63,793 bases of DNA, from assembly GCA_944384125.1 (NCBI GenBank), contig CALWSF010000019.1, positions 1-63,793 on the forward strand, given 5' to 3'. Within the stretch, counting starts at the first letter, position 1, and each line of letters starts with the position of its first letter. Positions 54,400 to 62,342 of the stretch are shown here, one piece after another. The DNA is from an uncultured Lachnospiraceae bacterium. GTDB lineage: Bacteria > Bacillota > Clostridia > Lachnospirales > Lachnospiraceae. Under the pieces are notes generated by a model that saw nothing but the letters and a program-made list of their open reading frames with translations, did no database searches and was not told the origin of the DNA. Made by a program: the position numbers and the translations under genes.

Positions 54400-55692
54400 C
54401 TAATCATCCTCAGCCGCCCGTATAATGCAATCCTGGATTGCCGCCATACCATCCTCAAAGGACAGCTGACCGGAGTAGATTTTCAGGAGATTTTCCGTTA
54501 CCTCCGGTTTCCATACAGAACGGTACTTATTGTTTACAGACTGAACACTGTACTCGAACATATCCACAAAGCACTCTACATTCAGCCGGTAATCAAACTG
54601 GTCAAATACATCGATCCAGGTCTGCTCCAGTCCCTGATAAGCAGGAATGGCTGCACCCGATTCTCCCTGGATTCTCTGTCCCTCCTCAGAACCGAAGAAC
54701 CGGAGCACATCCTTTACAACCTCAAAATTTTTCCCGGTCGGCGATGTGGCATAGCAGAGGCCATTGGAAATGGTAGCCCGCCCGTCCCCGCTCGCAGGAT
54801 TGGGGCATTTTGGAAGAACCGCCACATCCCATTTCCCCTGCATATCAGGATAATTCTGCATTTCAGACAGAACATTCCAGTTTCCCTCAAAGAACATCGC
54901 TCCCTGTCCCGAGAAAAAGGCTGTTCCCGGAGATGTCTCCGCAAAATAGTTCTGATCCGGACACCAGTCATTTTTCTGCAGATCTATATAGAACCGCATG
55001 GCATCCAGTGTGGCCGGATTATCGAAACCGCCCGTAATATTATCTTCCGCGAGGATGTATCCTCCATTCTGATATACAAAATTCCAGTAACCAAGCTGAT
55101 CATCGCCGTAAGCCATATAGCCGTACTTTCCTGTGGCATCATAAATCTTCTGAGATGCCTCGCACAGATCATCCCAGGTCCAGGTCTCATCCGGATAGGA
55201 AACTCCCGCAGCGTCGAACATTTCCTTGTTGTAAACCAGTCCGACCGTATCCTTATCCTTGGGAACTCCATAGTATCTGCCGTCGCTTCCCTGAATATTC
55301 TTCAGAGACACCTCCGAATAGTGTTTCTGGAAAAATTCCGGGTCCTCCTCATCGTACAGATCCGTCAGATCAGCGATTTTTCCGTAATCAGCATACTTCA
55401 GGATTTCGTTGGTGTGCATCCAGAAAATATCCGGCATCTGATTTGAAATGGCAGCCGCCTCCAGTTTGGTCCAGTACTCAGTCCAGCTGGTTACCTGCAC
55501 CTCGATTACCACATCCGGATTCTTCTCCGTGTAGGCATCGCAGATCGCCTGCATTCCATCTCTCTGGGCAACATCCCAGATCTGAAACGTCAGATGGGTC
55601 TTTCCGTCAGAAGACCCCGCGCTGCATCCGGCTGCCAGAATGCACACTGATCCAATAGCTGCTGGAATTAGAAACTTTTTCAGCTTCTTCAC
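54400..55692 (-). CDS. Extracellular oligosaccharide-binding lipoprotein, RafE-type
   Basis: A 430-aa solute-binding protein of the SBP_bac_1 family: signal peptide with lipobox ILAAGCSAG, then LTFQIWDVAQRDGMQAICDA, MPDIFWMHTNEILKYADYG, YYGVPKDKDTVGLVYNKEMF and PDETWTWDDLCEASQKIY. It is the first gene of the galactoside operon, divergent from the AraC-type regulator. The ligand is most likely raffinose-family oligosaccharides, judged by the GH36 gene. Confidence 0.92.
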   Translation of the reverse strand: MKKLKKFLIPAAIGSVCILAAGCSAGSSDGKTHLTFQIWDVAQRDGMQAICDAYTEKNPDVVIEVQVTSWTEYWTKLEAAAISNQMPDIFWMHTNEILKYADYGKIADLTDLYDEEDPEFFQKHYSEVSLKNIQGSDGRYYGVPKDKDTVGLVYNKEMFDAAGVSYPDETWTWDDLCEASQKIYDATGKYGYMAYGDDQLGYWNFVYQNGGYILAEDNITGGFDNPATLDAMRFYIDLQKNDWCPDQNYFAETSPGTAFFSGQGAMFFEGNWNVLSEMQNYPDMQGKWDVAVLPKCPNPASGDGRATISNGLCYATSPTGKNFEVVKDVLRFFGSEEGQRIQGESGAAIPAYQGLEQTWIDVFDQFDYRLNVECFVDMFEYSVQSVNNKYRSVWKPEVTENLLKIYSGQLSFEDGMAAIQDCIIRAAEDD

Positions 55693-55860
55693 ATCTCTAC
55701 CTCCTCTTTTTTATAGTATAGCAACAAGTTTTTGTAATAAAATTATATCAATTTAGGCAAAATGAATATATAAAAAAGAAACGCATGATTATGCCAATAT
55801 GAAATATATATACATTTTTTAAATAGTGTGGTATCATTTTGGTATATGAGGAGGAATCCC
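55693..55860. promoter_or_regulatory. Divergent control region of the galactoside operon and araC-type gene
   Basis: A 168-base AT-rich divergent region. On the minus strand TATAAT (55743-55748) could be the -10 box of the transport operon; no good -35 box lies 17 bases upstream, as expected for an activator-dependent promoter. On the plus strand TATCAT, about 25 bases before the regulator's ribosome site, is a possible -10 box. The AraC-type binding site is not clear by eye. Confidence 0.5.
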
Positions 55861-56754
55861 ATGCAAAAAATGCAGAAAAATTATAAGTTCGATGTATTTC
55901 AAAATGATAAAAATATTGATATCACGCTTTTCCAGTACGGGTGGGAAAGATGCCTTCCGCTGCACTCCTTCGGACCTGCAAAACGGAACCACTACCTGTT
56001 TCACTACATTTTTAACGGCAAAGGATATCTGAGTTCAAACAATTCCTCCGGTGAAACAAAAATCTATCCTATGGAATCAGGCCAGGGCTTTCTCATCTGC
56101 CCCGGACAGGTAAACACCTATTACGCTGACAGTGAAGAACCCTGGGAATATGCATGGGTAGAATTTGACGGTGTGAAAGCTCTGGAATTTATGAAGATGG
56201 CAGGACTTGACTATGATCATCCCATATTTCGCCTGAAAAAGAGAGAATACTATGATTTTATAAAAGATGAGATTATGAGCATCGTAGATAATCCCTGGAA
56301 TTCTCCCATCAACCAGATTGGCCACCTGTATCTGTTTTTTGACGGTCTGATTCGCGGTTCAGCTGTTCAGAAACCGGTAACCAAAGTAAAAATGAAAGAT
56401 TCCTACATTAAGGAAGCTATCTCCTTCATTGAGCAGAATTACGCAAGCGACATTACAGTGGAAGATATAGCCGATTTCTGTAATCTGAACCGGAATTATC
56501 TGGGACGCATATTCCGGGAAAATATGAACCAGACACTCCAGCACTTTCTCATGTATTATCGCATGAACCGGGCTGCAGAGCTATTAAAATTTTCCGACAT
56601 GACCATTAACGAAATCGGACGGATGTGCGGTTATCAGAATCAGCTTCATTTTTCCAGAGCCTTCAAAAATATTTTTGGCATGGCACCCAATCACTGGAGA
56701 GAAAAAAATCGCGCTGCTTCTGCAGCCCTCCGCGGGAAAGGAGACACCTCATGA
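55861..56754 (+). CDS. AraC-family transcriptional regulator of the galactoside operon
   Basis: A 297-aa regulator: N-terminal cupin-like sensing domain (HYLFHYIFNGKGYLSSNN, GFLICPGQVNTYYAD) and C-terminal AraC DNA-binding domain (ITVEDIADFCNLNRNYLGRI, MTINEIGRMCGYQNQLHFSR, FGMAPNHWRE). Such regulators, like RafR and MsmR, usually activate an adjacent sugar operon, and here it is divergent from the binding-protein gene. ATG 55861 has GGAGGAA 5 bases upstream; an in-frame start 11 codons earlier is unlikely. Confidence 0.93.
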   Translation: MQKMQKNYKFDVFQNDKNIDITLFQYGWERCLPLHSFGPAKRNHYLFHYIFNGKGYLSSNNSSGETKIYPMESGQGFLICPGQVNTYYADSEEPWEYAWVEFDGVKALEFMKMAGLDYDHPIFRLKKREYYDFIKDEIMSIVDNPWNSPINQIGHLYLFFDGLIRGSAVQKPVTKVKMKDSYIKEAISFIEQNYASDITVEDIADFCNLNRNYLGRIFRENMNQTLQHFLMYYRMNRAAELLKFSDMTINEIGRMCGYQNQLHFSRAFKNIFGMAPNHWREKNRAASAALRGKGDTS

Positions 56755-58658
56755 GCCAGGAATATGCAAAAGCCAGAAAAGCAGCACAGAAAGCATACCG
56801 GCAGGATATGGCTGCCGGCAGATATCCTTACCTAAAAGTTCTGGATGAACTTCTGGCCTTTACCCCCACAGAGGGAGAAAATGATTTAGGCCTTATTGAA
56901 ATTCCATTGAAACTGGTGGCGGGGACAAAAACCTCAGGAAGAACCAAAGCCTTCGCCAGCAATTTTATGCCGCTTCTGGAAGAGTCCTCAGAATTTGCGG
57001 ACAAATGGACCTCCCTGTACCAGTCTCATATTACGGAAGGTATCCGCGAACCGGTTATCGCCTGTGAATTTATGAATTCCTACTATATCATTGAAGGGAA
57101 CAAACGCGTCAGCGTTCTGAAATTCTCAGGTGCCGTCAGCGTATCCGGCTATGTCACAAGAATCATTCCCGTACAGGATGGCTCCAGGGAAGTAACAGTG
57201 TATTATGAATTTATGGATTTCAACCGTTTTTCCGGTATCAACACTGTCTATTTCTCACAGCCGGGCAGTTTCTGCAGGCTCTGCGAGCTGATGGGAAAAC
57301 CTTACGGAGAGTCATGGAATGAGGAAGAGCGCCGGCTGTTCTCCTCCTGTCTTCTCCATTTTGAGACAGAATTTGAAAATATGGGCGGAAACACTCTGCC
57401 TATCACAGCCGGGGATGCCCTGCTTCTGTATCTGGATGTCTACGGCTATGAGGGCATGGTTTCAAAACTGCCTTCAGAACTGAAAAAAGAACTTACCAAC
57501 CTCTGGGAAGAACTGGAATCCTTCACACTCAAGGGAAACATCAACCTTGTGATGCAGCCGGAAAAAGATCCCGGCAAAAATTTCATCCAAAAGCTGATTA
57601 CTCCGACCACCCCCAGACTGACTGTCGGTTTTCTGTATTACAAGACAGCGGCATCTTCAGACTGGACATACGGTCACGATCTGGGAAGGCTGTACCTTGA
57701 GGATCGGATGGCCGATGAACTGAACATCCGTGTTTATGACAAAATTACCACAGATGAAGAAAGTCTGGAAAAAATGGAAGAAGCCGTTAAAGACGGCTGT
57801 TCCGTTATTTTTACCACCTCGCCCCGTTTTCTGGGCGCCAGTGTAAAAGCCGGACTTAAGTATCCTCACATTAAAATTCTGAACTGCTCTCTGAATTCAT
57901 ACAGCGGACATCTCAGAACTTACTACGGAAGACTTTATGAAGCAAAATTTCTCGTTGGCATGATGGCCGGAATTCTTACCCGAACCGACCATATCGGCTA
58001 CATTGCCGATTTTCCTATTTTCGGAGCTACAGCCAGCATCAACGCCTTTTCCCTCGGTGTCAAAATGGTAAACCCATCAGCATGCGTTCATCTGGTGTGG
58101 TCGACAGAAAAAAACTGTGATATAAACAAAATCCTGACGGATTCCCATGTAAGCCATATTTCAGGCCGGGATATGATTGCCCCGCTCCACTCACCCAGAA
58201 AGTACGGACTGTACGATCTGAACTCGGAAAAGGGAAAAAGTCTTGCAACGGCAATCTGGCACTGGGGAAAATTTTATCAGCGGATTCTTCAGTCTATTCT
58301 CAATGGAAACTGGAGCAGAACCTCCCCGTCAGCCGCTGCCGGCTCCATTAACTACTGGTGGGGTATTTCTTCCGGCATGATTGATATGATCTGCTCCAAT
58401 GACATCCCTTCCCGGACCCGTGAACTGGTAGATCTGGTTAAAAAACAGATCGTGAACGGCGAATTTCAGATTTTTTCCGGGGAAATTCTGGATCAGAACG
58501 GAACCCTGAGAACAGATGGAAATGAGCCTCTGACACCTGAACAGATCGTTAAAATGGACTGGCTCTGCGATAACATTGCAGGCCGTATCCCCCATGTGGA
58601 GGAACTCTGTGACGAGGCAGTCCCCATGGTTAAAATTCAGGGAATCTATACGCAGTAA
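56751..58658 (+). CDS. Cytoplasmic ParB-like/BMP fusion protein
   Basis: A 635-aa protein without signal peptide or lipobox. Residues about 95-140 carry a ParB-like N-terminal segment (VIACEFMNSYYIIEGNKRVS), with a helical region after it. Residues about 290-600 look like a BMP/PnrA nucleoside-binding domain (TVGFLYYKTAASSDWTYGHD, CSVIFTTSPRFLGASVKAG, AKFLVGMMAGILTRTDHIGY, GASINAF-like TASINAFSLGVK). BMP proteins normally sit outside the cell as ABC binding proteins; this one should be cytoplasmic. The ATG overlaps the AraC stop (ATGA), linking it to that operon. A sensing role is inference. Confidence 0.82.
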   Translation: MSQEYAKARKAAQKAYRQDMAAGRYPYLKVLDELLAFTPTEGENDLGLIEIPLKLVAGTKTSGRTKAFASNFMPLLEESSEFADKWTSLYQSHITEGIREPVIACEFMNSYYIIEGNKRVSVLKFSGAVSVSGYVTRIIPVQDGSREVTVYYEFMDFNRFSGINTVYFSQPGSFCRLCELMGKPYGESWNEEERRLFSSCLLHFETEFENMGGNTLPITAGDALLLYLDVYGYEGMVSKLPSELKKELTNLWEELESFTLKGNINLVMQPEKDPGKNFIQKLITPTTPRLTVGFLYYKTAASSDWTYGHDLGRLYLEDRMADELNIRVYDKITTDEESLEKMEEAVKDGCSVIFTTSPRFLGASVKAGLKYPHIKILNCSLNSYSGHLRTYYGRLYEAKFLVGMMAGILTRTDHIGYIADFPIFGATASINAFSLGVKMVNPSACVHLVWSTEKNCDINKILTDSHVSHISGRDMIAPLHSPRKYGLYDLNSEKGKSLATAIWHWGKFYQRILQSILNGNWSRTSPSAAAGSINYWWGISSGMIDMICSNDIPSRTRELVDLVKKQIVNGEFQIFSGEILDQNGTLRTDGNEPLTPEQIVKMDWLCDNIAGRIPHVEELCDEAVPMVKIQGIYTQ

Positions 58659-58670
58659 AAGAGGGACGAC

Positions 58671-59327
58671 ATGAAGATACTCGCAATTTCTGATAAAGAA
58701 TCTCCGGCCCTGTGGGATTATTTCGATGCAGGCAGGCTGGAGGACATTGACGTGATTCTCTCCTGCGGAGATCTGGACCCCAGATACCTCTCCTTTCTTA
58801 CTACCTTCTTTTCCGGTCCGGTGCTTTATGTCCACGGAAACCATGACGAAAATTACAGCACCTGCCCGCCGGAAGGCTGTATCTGCATTGAGGATCAGAT
58901 CTATGAATACAGGGGCGTTCGTTTTTTGGGACTTGGAGGTTCCATGCGTTATAAACCCGGCCTGCACCAGTACACACAGCAGGAAATGGACTGGCGAATC
59001 CGCCGTCTCTGGTTTTCTCTGAAACGCCATGGAGGCTTCGACGTTTTAGTGACCCATGCACCGGCAAAAGGGCTCGGCGACGGCGCCTCTCTGACCCACA
59101 CCGGATTCGACGGTTTTGTCCGGCTTCTGGATCGGTATTCTCCGCGTTTCTTTGTTCACGGACATGTCCATCTCAATTATGGAGGAAATGCATCTAGGAT
59201 TCGTCAGTATAAAAATACAACTATTATCAATGCCTATGAGCGGTACGTTTTTGATATTGAAACATGTTCAATCCCGGAAAACAGCTCAGACTGCCGCTCT
59301 TTATCCGCGAAAGATAATCAAATCTGA
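58671..59327 (+). CDS. Calcineurin-like metallophosphoesterase with altered first motif
   Basis: A 218-aa phosphoesterase. Motifs II to V are present (CGDLDPRYL, VHGNHDE, VLVTHAPAKGLGD, FFVHGHVHL). Motif I, usually DxH, reads ISDKES, so the first His ligand appears replaced by Glu. Some phosphodiesterases tolerate such changes, so activity is possible but may be altered. It starts 12 bases after the ParB-BMP stop and is in the same operon. Substrate unknown. Confidence 0.85.
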   Translation: MKILAISDKESPALWDYFDAGRLEDIDVILSCGDLDPRYLSFLTTFFSGPVLYVHGNHDENYSTCPPEGCICIEDQIYEYRGVRFLGLGGSMRYKPGLHQYTQQEMDWRIRRLWFSLKRHGGFDVLVTHAPAKGLGDGASLTHTGFDGFVRLLDRYSPRFFVHGHVHLNYGGNASRIRQYKNTTIINAYERYVFDIETCSIPENSSDCRSLSAKDNQI

Positions 59328-59342
59328 CAGCTGCCGATAAAA

Positions 59343-59380
59343 TTCCCCGGAAATTCTGTTTTTCAGAGCTTTCCGGGGAT
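59343..59380. repeat. Strong hairpin between phosphoesterase and EFR1 genes
   Basis: TCCCCGGAAA (59344-59353) pairs with TTTCCGGGGA (59370-59379); an inner CTG/CAG pair closes a T-rich loop. No T-run follows on either strand. It could be a weak terminator or an RNA-processing site that separates the AraC operon from the EFR1 gene. Confidence 0.6.
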
Positions 59381-59413
59381 ACAGCTGCCTGAAATATACA
59401 GGAGGAATTTATA

Positions 59414-60175
59414 ATGAAAATTTACGAACTCTTTTTCAGCCCTACGGGCGGAACAAAAAAAGCAGCCGATATTCTGGCACACAGCCTCGCTGATGAGATT
59501 GTAACCATTGATTTGACAGACAGCAATACAGATTTTCACAATGTATCACTGTCTGAGGAGGATGTTGCCCTGATTGCTGTTCCGTCTTATGCCGGACGTG
59601 TTCCCGCTCCCGCAGCCAGCCGTCTGGCCGCAGTCAACGGAGGTGGCGCCCGTGCCGTGTTAATCTGTGTATATGGAAACCGCGCCTATGAGGATACTCT
59701 TGCAGAAATGGAGGACATAGCTACCCAGTCCGGATTCAGAATTATTTCGGCCGTCGCCGCCATCGCAGAGCATTCCATTGCCCGGCAGTTTGCCGCAGGC
59801 CGCCCGGATGCGGATGATCAGAAAGTTCTCTCGGAATTTGCCTCACAGATCCGGAAGAAAATTGCTGACGGAAATCCGGAAAAACCGGACATTCCCGGAA
59901 ACCGTCCCTATAAAAAAGGCAGTGCCATTCCCATGATTCCACGGCCAACGGAAAAATGTGTAAAATGCGGCCTGTGTGCAAAAGAATGCCCTGTTCAGGC
60001 AATAGACGCCAAGAACCCTGATATAGTACAGGAAAATACATGTATTTCATGCATGCGCTGCGTTTCTGTCTGTCCGCATGATGCCCGCAAGATAGATGAT
60101 ATGATGATGAACACTATCAATGAAATGCTGAAAAAAGTGTGTACACAGAGAAAAGAGTGTGAACTGTATCTTTAA
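59414..60175 (+). CDS. EFR1-family flavodoxin-ferredoxin protein
   Basis: A 253-aa electron-transfer protein. The N-terminal half is flavodoxin-like with an FMN loop (FFSPTGGTKKAADIL) and VPSYAGRVPAPA. The C-terminal half carries two 4Fe-4S motifs (CVKCGLCAKECP near 190 and CISCMRCVSVCP near 216). This matches the EFR1 family common in anaerobic Firmicutes. It should relay electrons to an unknown partner. AGGAGG lies before ATG 59414. Monocistronic or loosely linked to the genes before it. Confidence 0.92.
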   Translation: MKIYELFFSPTGGTKKAADILAHSLADEIVTIDLTDSNTDFHNVSLSEEDVALIAVPSYAGRVPAPAASRLAAVNGGGARAVLICVYGNRAYEDTLAEMEDIATQSGFRIISAVAAIAEHSIARQFAAGRPDADDQKVLSEFASQIRKKIADGNPEKPDIPGNRPYKKGSAIPMIPRPTEKCVKCGLCAKECPVQAIDAKNPDIVQENTCISCMRCVSVCPHDARKIDDMMMNTINEMLKKVCTQRKECELYL

Positions 60176-60290
60176 AAATCTTCAATCCTTAGACAGCATA
60201 TACATACAATAAGAGACATTTCGTTGACTCAGTTCTTATCTCTCATATTCAAGAAAAGAATAGATTTTGAAAAGCCGCACCAAAAACGTA

Positions 60291-60333
60291 AACCCCGGGA
60301 AATTCCTTTATTTAAAAGGATTTCCCGGGGGTT
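60291..60333 (-). terminator. Terminator after tsf
   Basis: AACCCCGGGAAATTCCTTT (60291-60309) pairs with AAAGGATTTCCCGGGGGTT (60315-60333), one bulge. The strong stem lies 34 bases beyond the tsf stop, followed on the minus strand by a T-rich tract. It may also stop the convergent EFR1 transcript. Confidence 0.88.
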
Positions 60334-60366
60334 AACAGCTTATAATAGGTTATGCACTGTAGAAAC

Positions 60367-61302
60367 TTACATACCCATCTGCTTTGCTACTTCCTCAGCA
60401 AAGTTTTCTTCTTTCTTCTCAAGGCCTTCGCCTGTCTCAAAACGTACGAATTTCTTGATTGTAACCTTTGCGCCGTTTGCCTTTGCAACATCAGCTACAT
60501 ACTGAGCTACGCTCTGCTTTCCATCCTCAGCCTTAACATATACCTGATCCAGAAGGCAGATTTCCTTGAGCTCTTTCTTGATACGGCCCATAACCATTCC
60601 GTTGATAATCTTGTCATTTGCATCCGGTTTCTCGTTCTTTGCAGCTGCAGTAAGGATTTCTTTCTCCTTCTCAATATAATCTGCATCTACTTCATTTTCG
60701 CTGGTATAAAGCGGTTTCAGAGCGGCAGCCTGCATTGCCACATTCTTTGCCATCTCCTTGATCGCATCATTGACAACATCAGTCTCAACATCCACAAGAA
60801 CGCCAATCTTGCCGCCTGCATGAATATAGGATGCCACGAAACCATTTGCTTCCTCTACCTGCTGGAATCTGCGGATCTTCATATTCTCGCCGATAATGGA
60901 AATCTGGGAAGAAAGTGCTTCTGCAACTGTCAGGGACGGATCCTTCTCCCATTTCTCTGCAAGGAATGCATCAATATCTGCTGCAGCTGTATTGAGAGCC
61001 TGAGCTGCAACATCTGCTACATAGTTCTGGAATTTCTCATTCTTTGCCACGAAGTCAGTCTCTGCATTTACCTCAACAACAACTGCCTTCTTCTCGTCAT
61101 CAGAGAGCTTTGTCATAACAATTCCCTCTGCAGCAATACGTCCGGCCTTCTTTGCTGCACCGGCAAGTCCTTTTTCTCTCAGGAACTCAACTGCCTTATC
61201 CATATCACCGTCTGTAGCTGCAAGAGCCTTCTTGCAATCCATCATTCCGGCGCCTGTCATTTCACGTAATTCTTTTACCATTGCGGCTGTAACTGCTGCC
61301 AT
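60367..61302 (-). CDS. tsf: Translation elongation factor Ts
   Basis: A 311-aa EF-Ts, the guanine nucleotide exchange factor of EF-Tu. The N-terminal UBA-like domain (MVKELREMTGAGMMDCKKAL, then REKGLAGAAKK) and the core with the TDFVAKNE motif (ETDFVAKNEKFQNYV) are clear, as is MNIGCH-antisense-free MQAAALKPLY in the second core half. It has the C-terminal extension common in Clostridia. It follows rpsB by 74 bases, the usual bacterial order. Housekeeping gene. Confidence 0.98.
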   Translation of the reverse strand: MAAVTAAMVKELREMTGAGMMDCKKALAATDGDMDKAVEFLREKGLAGAAKKAGRIAAEGIVMTKLSDDEKKAVVVEVNAETDFVAKNEKFQNYVADVAAQALNTAAADIDAFLAEKWEKDPSLTVAEALSSQISIIGENMKIRRFQQVEEANGFVASYIHAGGKIGVLVDVETDVVNDAIKEMAKNVAMQAAALKPLYTSENEVDADYIEKEKEILTAAAKNEKPDANDKIINGMVMGRIKKELKEICLLDQVYVKAEDGKQSVAQYVADVAKANGAKVTIKKFVRFETGEGLEKKEENFAEEVAKQMGM

Positions 61303-61376
61303 TTTAATTCCCTCCGTGTCCTATCTATTCCATTTAACTATCGATTGAAACTTTCACTTCCGGCTCAGAGATTCTC

Positions 61377-62117
61377 TTATGCCTCTACTGCTTCCTCAGC
61401 TGCATCCTCGCCCTCAAATACGGGAGCCTCTGCCTCGCCCTGTCTTGCCTCCACAACAGCATCTGCCATTCTGGAAACAATCAGCTTAACGGCACGGATC
61501 GCATCATCGTTACCCGGAATCACGTAATCCAGCTCCTCCGGATCGCAGTTTGTATCAATAATACCGATCAGCGGAATGCCAAGAGTATGAGCCTCCTGTA
61601 CACAGATTCTCTCCTTCTTGGGATCTACAACAAAAATAGCATCCGGGATCTTCTTCATCTCTTTGATACCGCCCAGATTCTTCTCCAGCTTCTCCCACTC
61701 TTTCTTAAGAGCAATAACTTCCTTCTTCGGAAGAACATCAAATGTTCCATCCTCTGCCATCGTCTCAATCTCTTTTAATCTTGCAACACGGCTCTGGATT
61801 GTCTTGAAGTTGGTAAGCATACCGCCCAGCCATCTCTCATTTACATAGAACATTCCACATCTCTCAGCCTCGGTCTTGATTGCATCCTGAGCCTGTTTCT
61901 TTGTTCCTACGAACAGAATTGTACCGCCGTCAGCTGCAATATCAGCGATAGCTTTATAAGCCTCGTCTACCTTGCCTACTGACTTCTGCAGATCGATAAT
62001 GTGAATACCATTTCTCTCTGTGTAAATGTAGGGAGCCATTTTAGGGTTCCATCTTCTTGTCTGATGGCCAAAATGCACACCAGCTTCCAGTAACTGCTTC
62101 ATTGAAATAACGCTCAT
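61377..62117 (-). CDS. rpsB: 30S ribosomal protein S2
   Basis: A 246-aa S2 with typical features: [102 protein letters not shown]. The C-terminal acidic tail is normal in Firmicutes. The ATG at 62117 has GGAGGAAAG upstream; an in-frame start five codons earlier overlaps the ribosome site. Co-transcribed with tsf. Confidence 0.98.
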   Translation of the reverse strand: MSVISMKQLLEAGVHFGHQTRRWNPKMAPYIYTERNGIHIIDLQKSVGKVDEAYKAIADIAADGGTILFVGTKKQAQDAIKTEAERCGMFYVNERWLGGMLTNFKTIQSRVARLKEIETMAEDGTFDVLPKKEVIALKKEWEKLEKNLGGIKEMKKIPDAIFVVDPKKERICVQEAHTLGIPLIGIIDTNCDPEELDYVIPGNDDAIRAVKLIVSRMADAVVEARQGEAEAPVFEGEDAAEEAVEA

Positions 62118-62172
62118 GTTTCTTTCCTCCATTTGGTTTTTCTTCCGCCGTCATCTCCTGCTTCCGCGGGGA

Positions 62173-62201
62173 CCTGAAAATACTTCCTTTTATTTTTCAG
62201 G
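62173..62201 (-). promoter_or_regulatory. Hairpin in the rpsB leader
   Basis: CCTGAAAA (62173-62180 read on plus) pairs with TTTTCAGG (62194-62201) in the transcribed leader of rpsB. S2 autoregulates its own mRNA in other bacteria through the leader. Whether this hairpin is part of such a site is inference. Confidence 0.45.
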
Positions 62202-62245
62202 CACCGTCCTGCGTAAATCCGTCCGGCGTGATTTTTAACTTTTAT

Positions 62246-62274
62246 ACTATATCACAGGAAGTCCTTTCATGCAA
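62246..62274 (-). promoter_or_regulatory. rpsB-tsf promoter
   Basis: On the minus strand TTGCAT (62269-62274) is followed after exactly 17 bases by TATAGT (62246-62251). The transcript would have a leader of about 120 bases before rpsB. A good sigma-A promoter in the expected place. Confidence 0.8.
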
Positions 62275-62342
62275 GAGATTTCTTCATGAAAGCTGCTTTT
62301 TCCTCAATTTTTATATGCGGCTTTCCAATACAGACATATTTT

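Noticed and set aside
58329-59030. A minus-strand open frame of 233 codons over the ParB-BMP and phosphoesterase genes
   Set aside because: It crosses the junction of two real genes and has no motif or start signal.
59343-59380. Terminator of the AraC/ParB-BMP operon
   Set aside because: The hairpin is strong but no T-run follows, so it is listed as a repeat with unclear function.
60352-61269. A plus-strand open frame of 305 codons over tsf
   Set aside because: It is Cys/Leu/Ile-rich antisense of a housekeeping gene with strong codon bias, a typical mirror frame.
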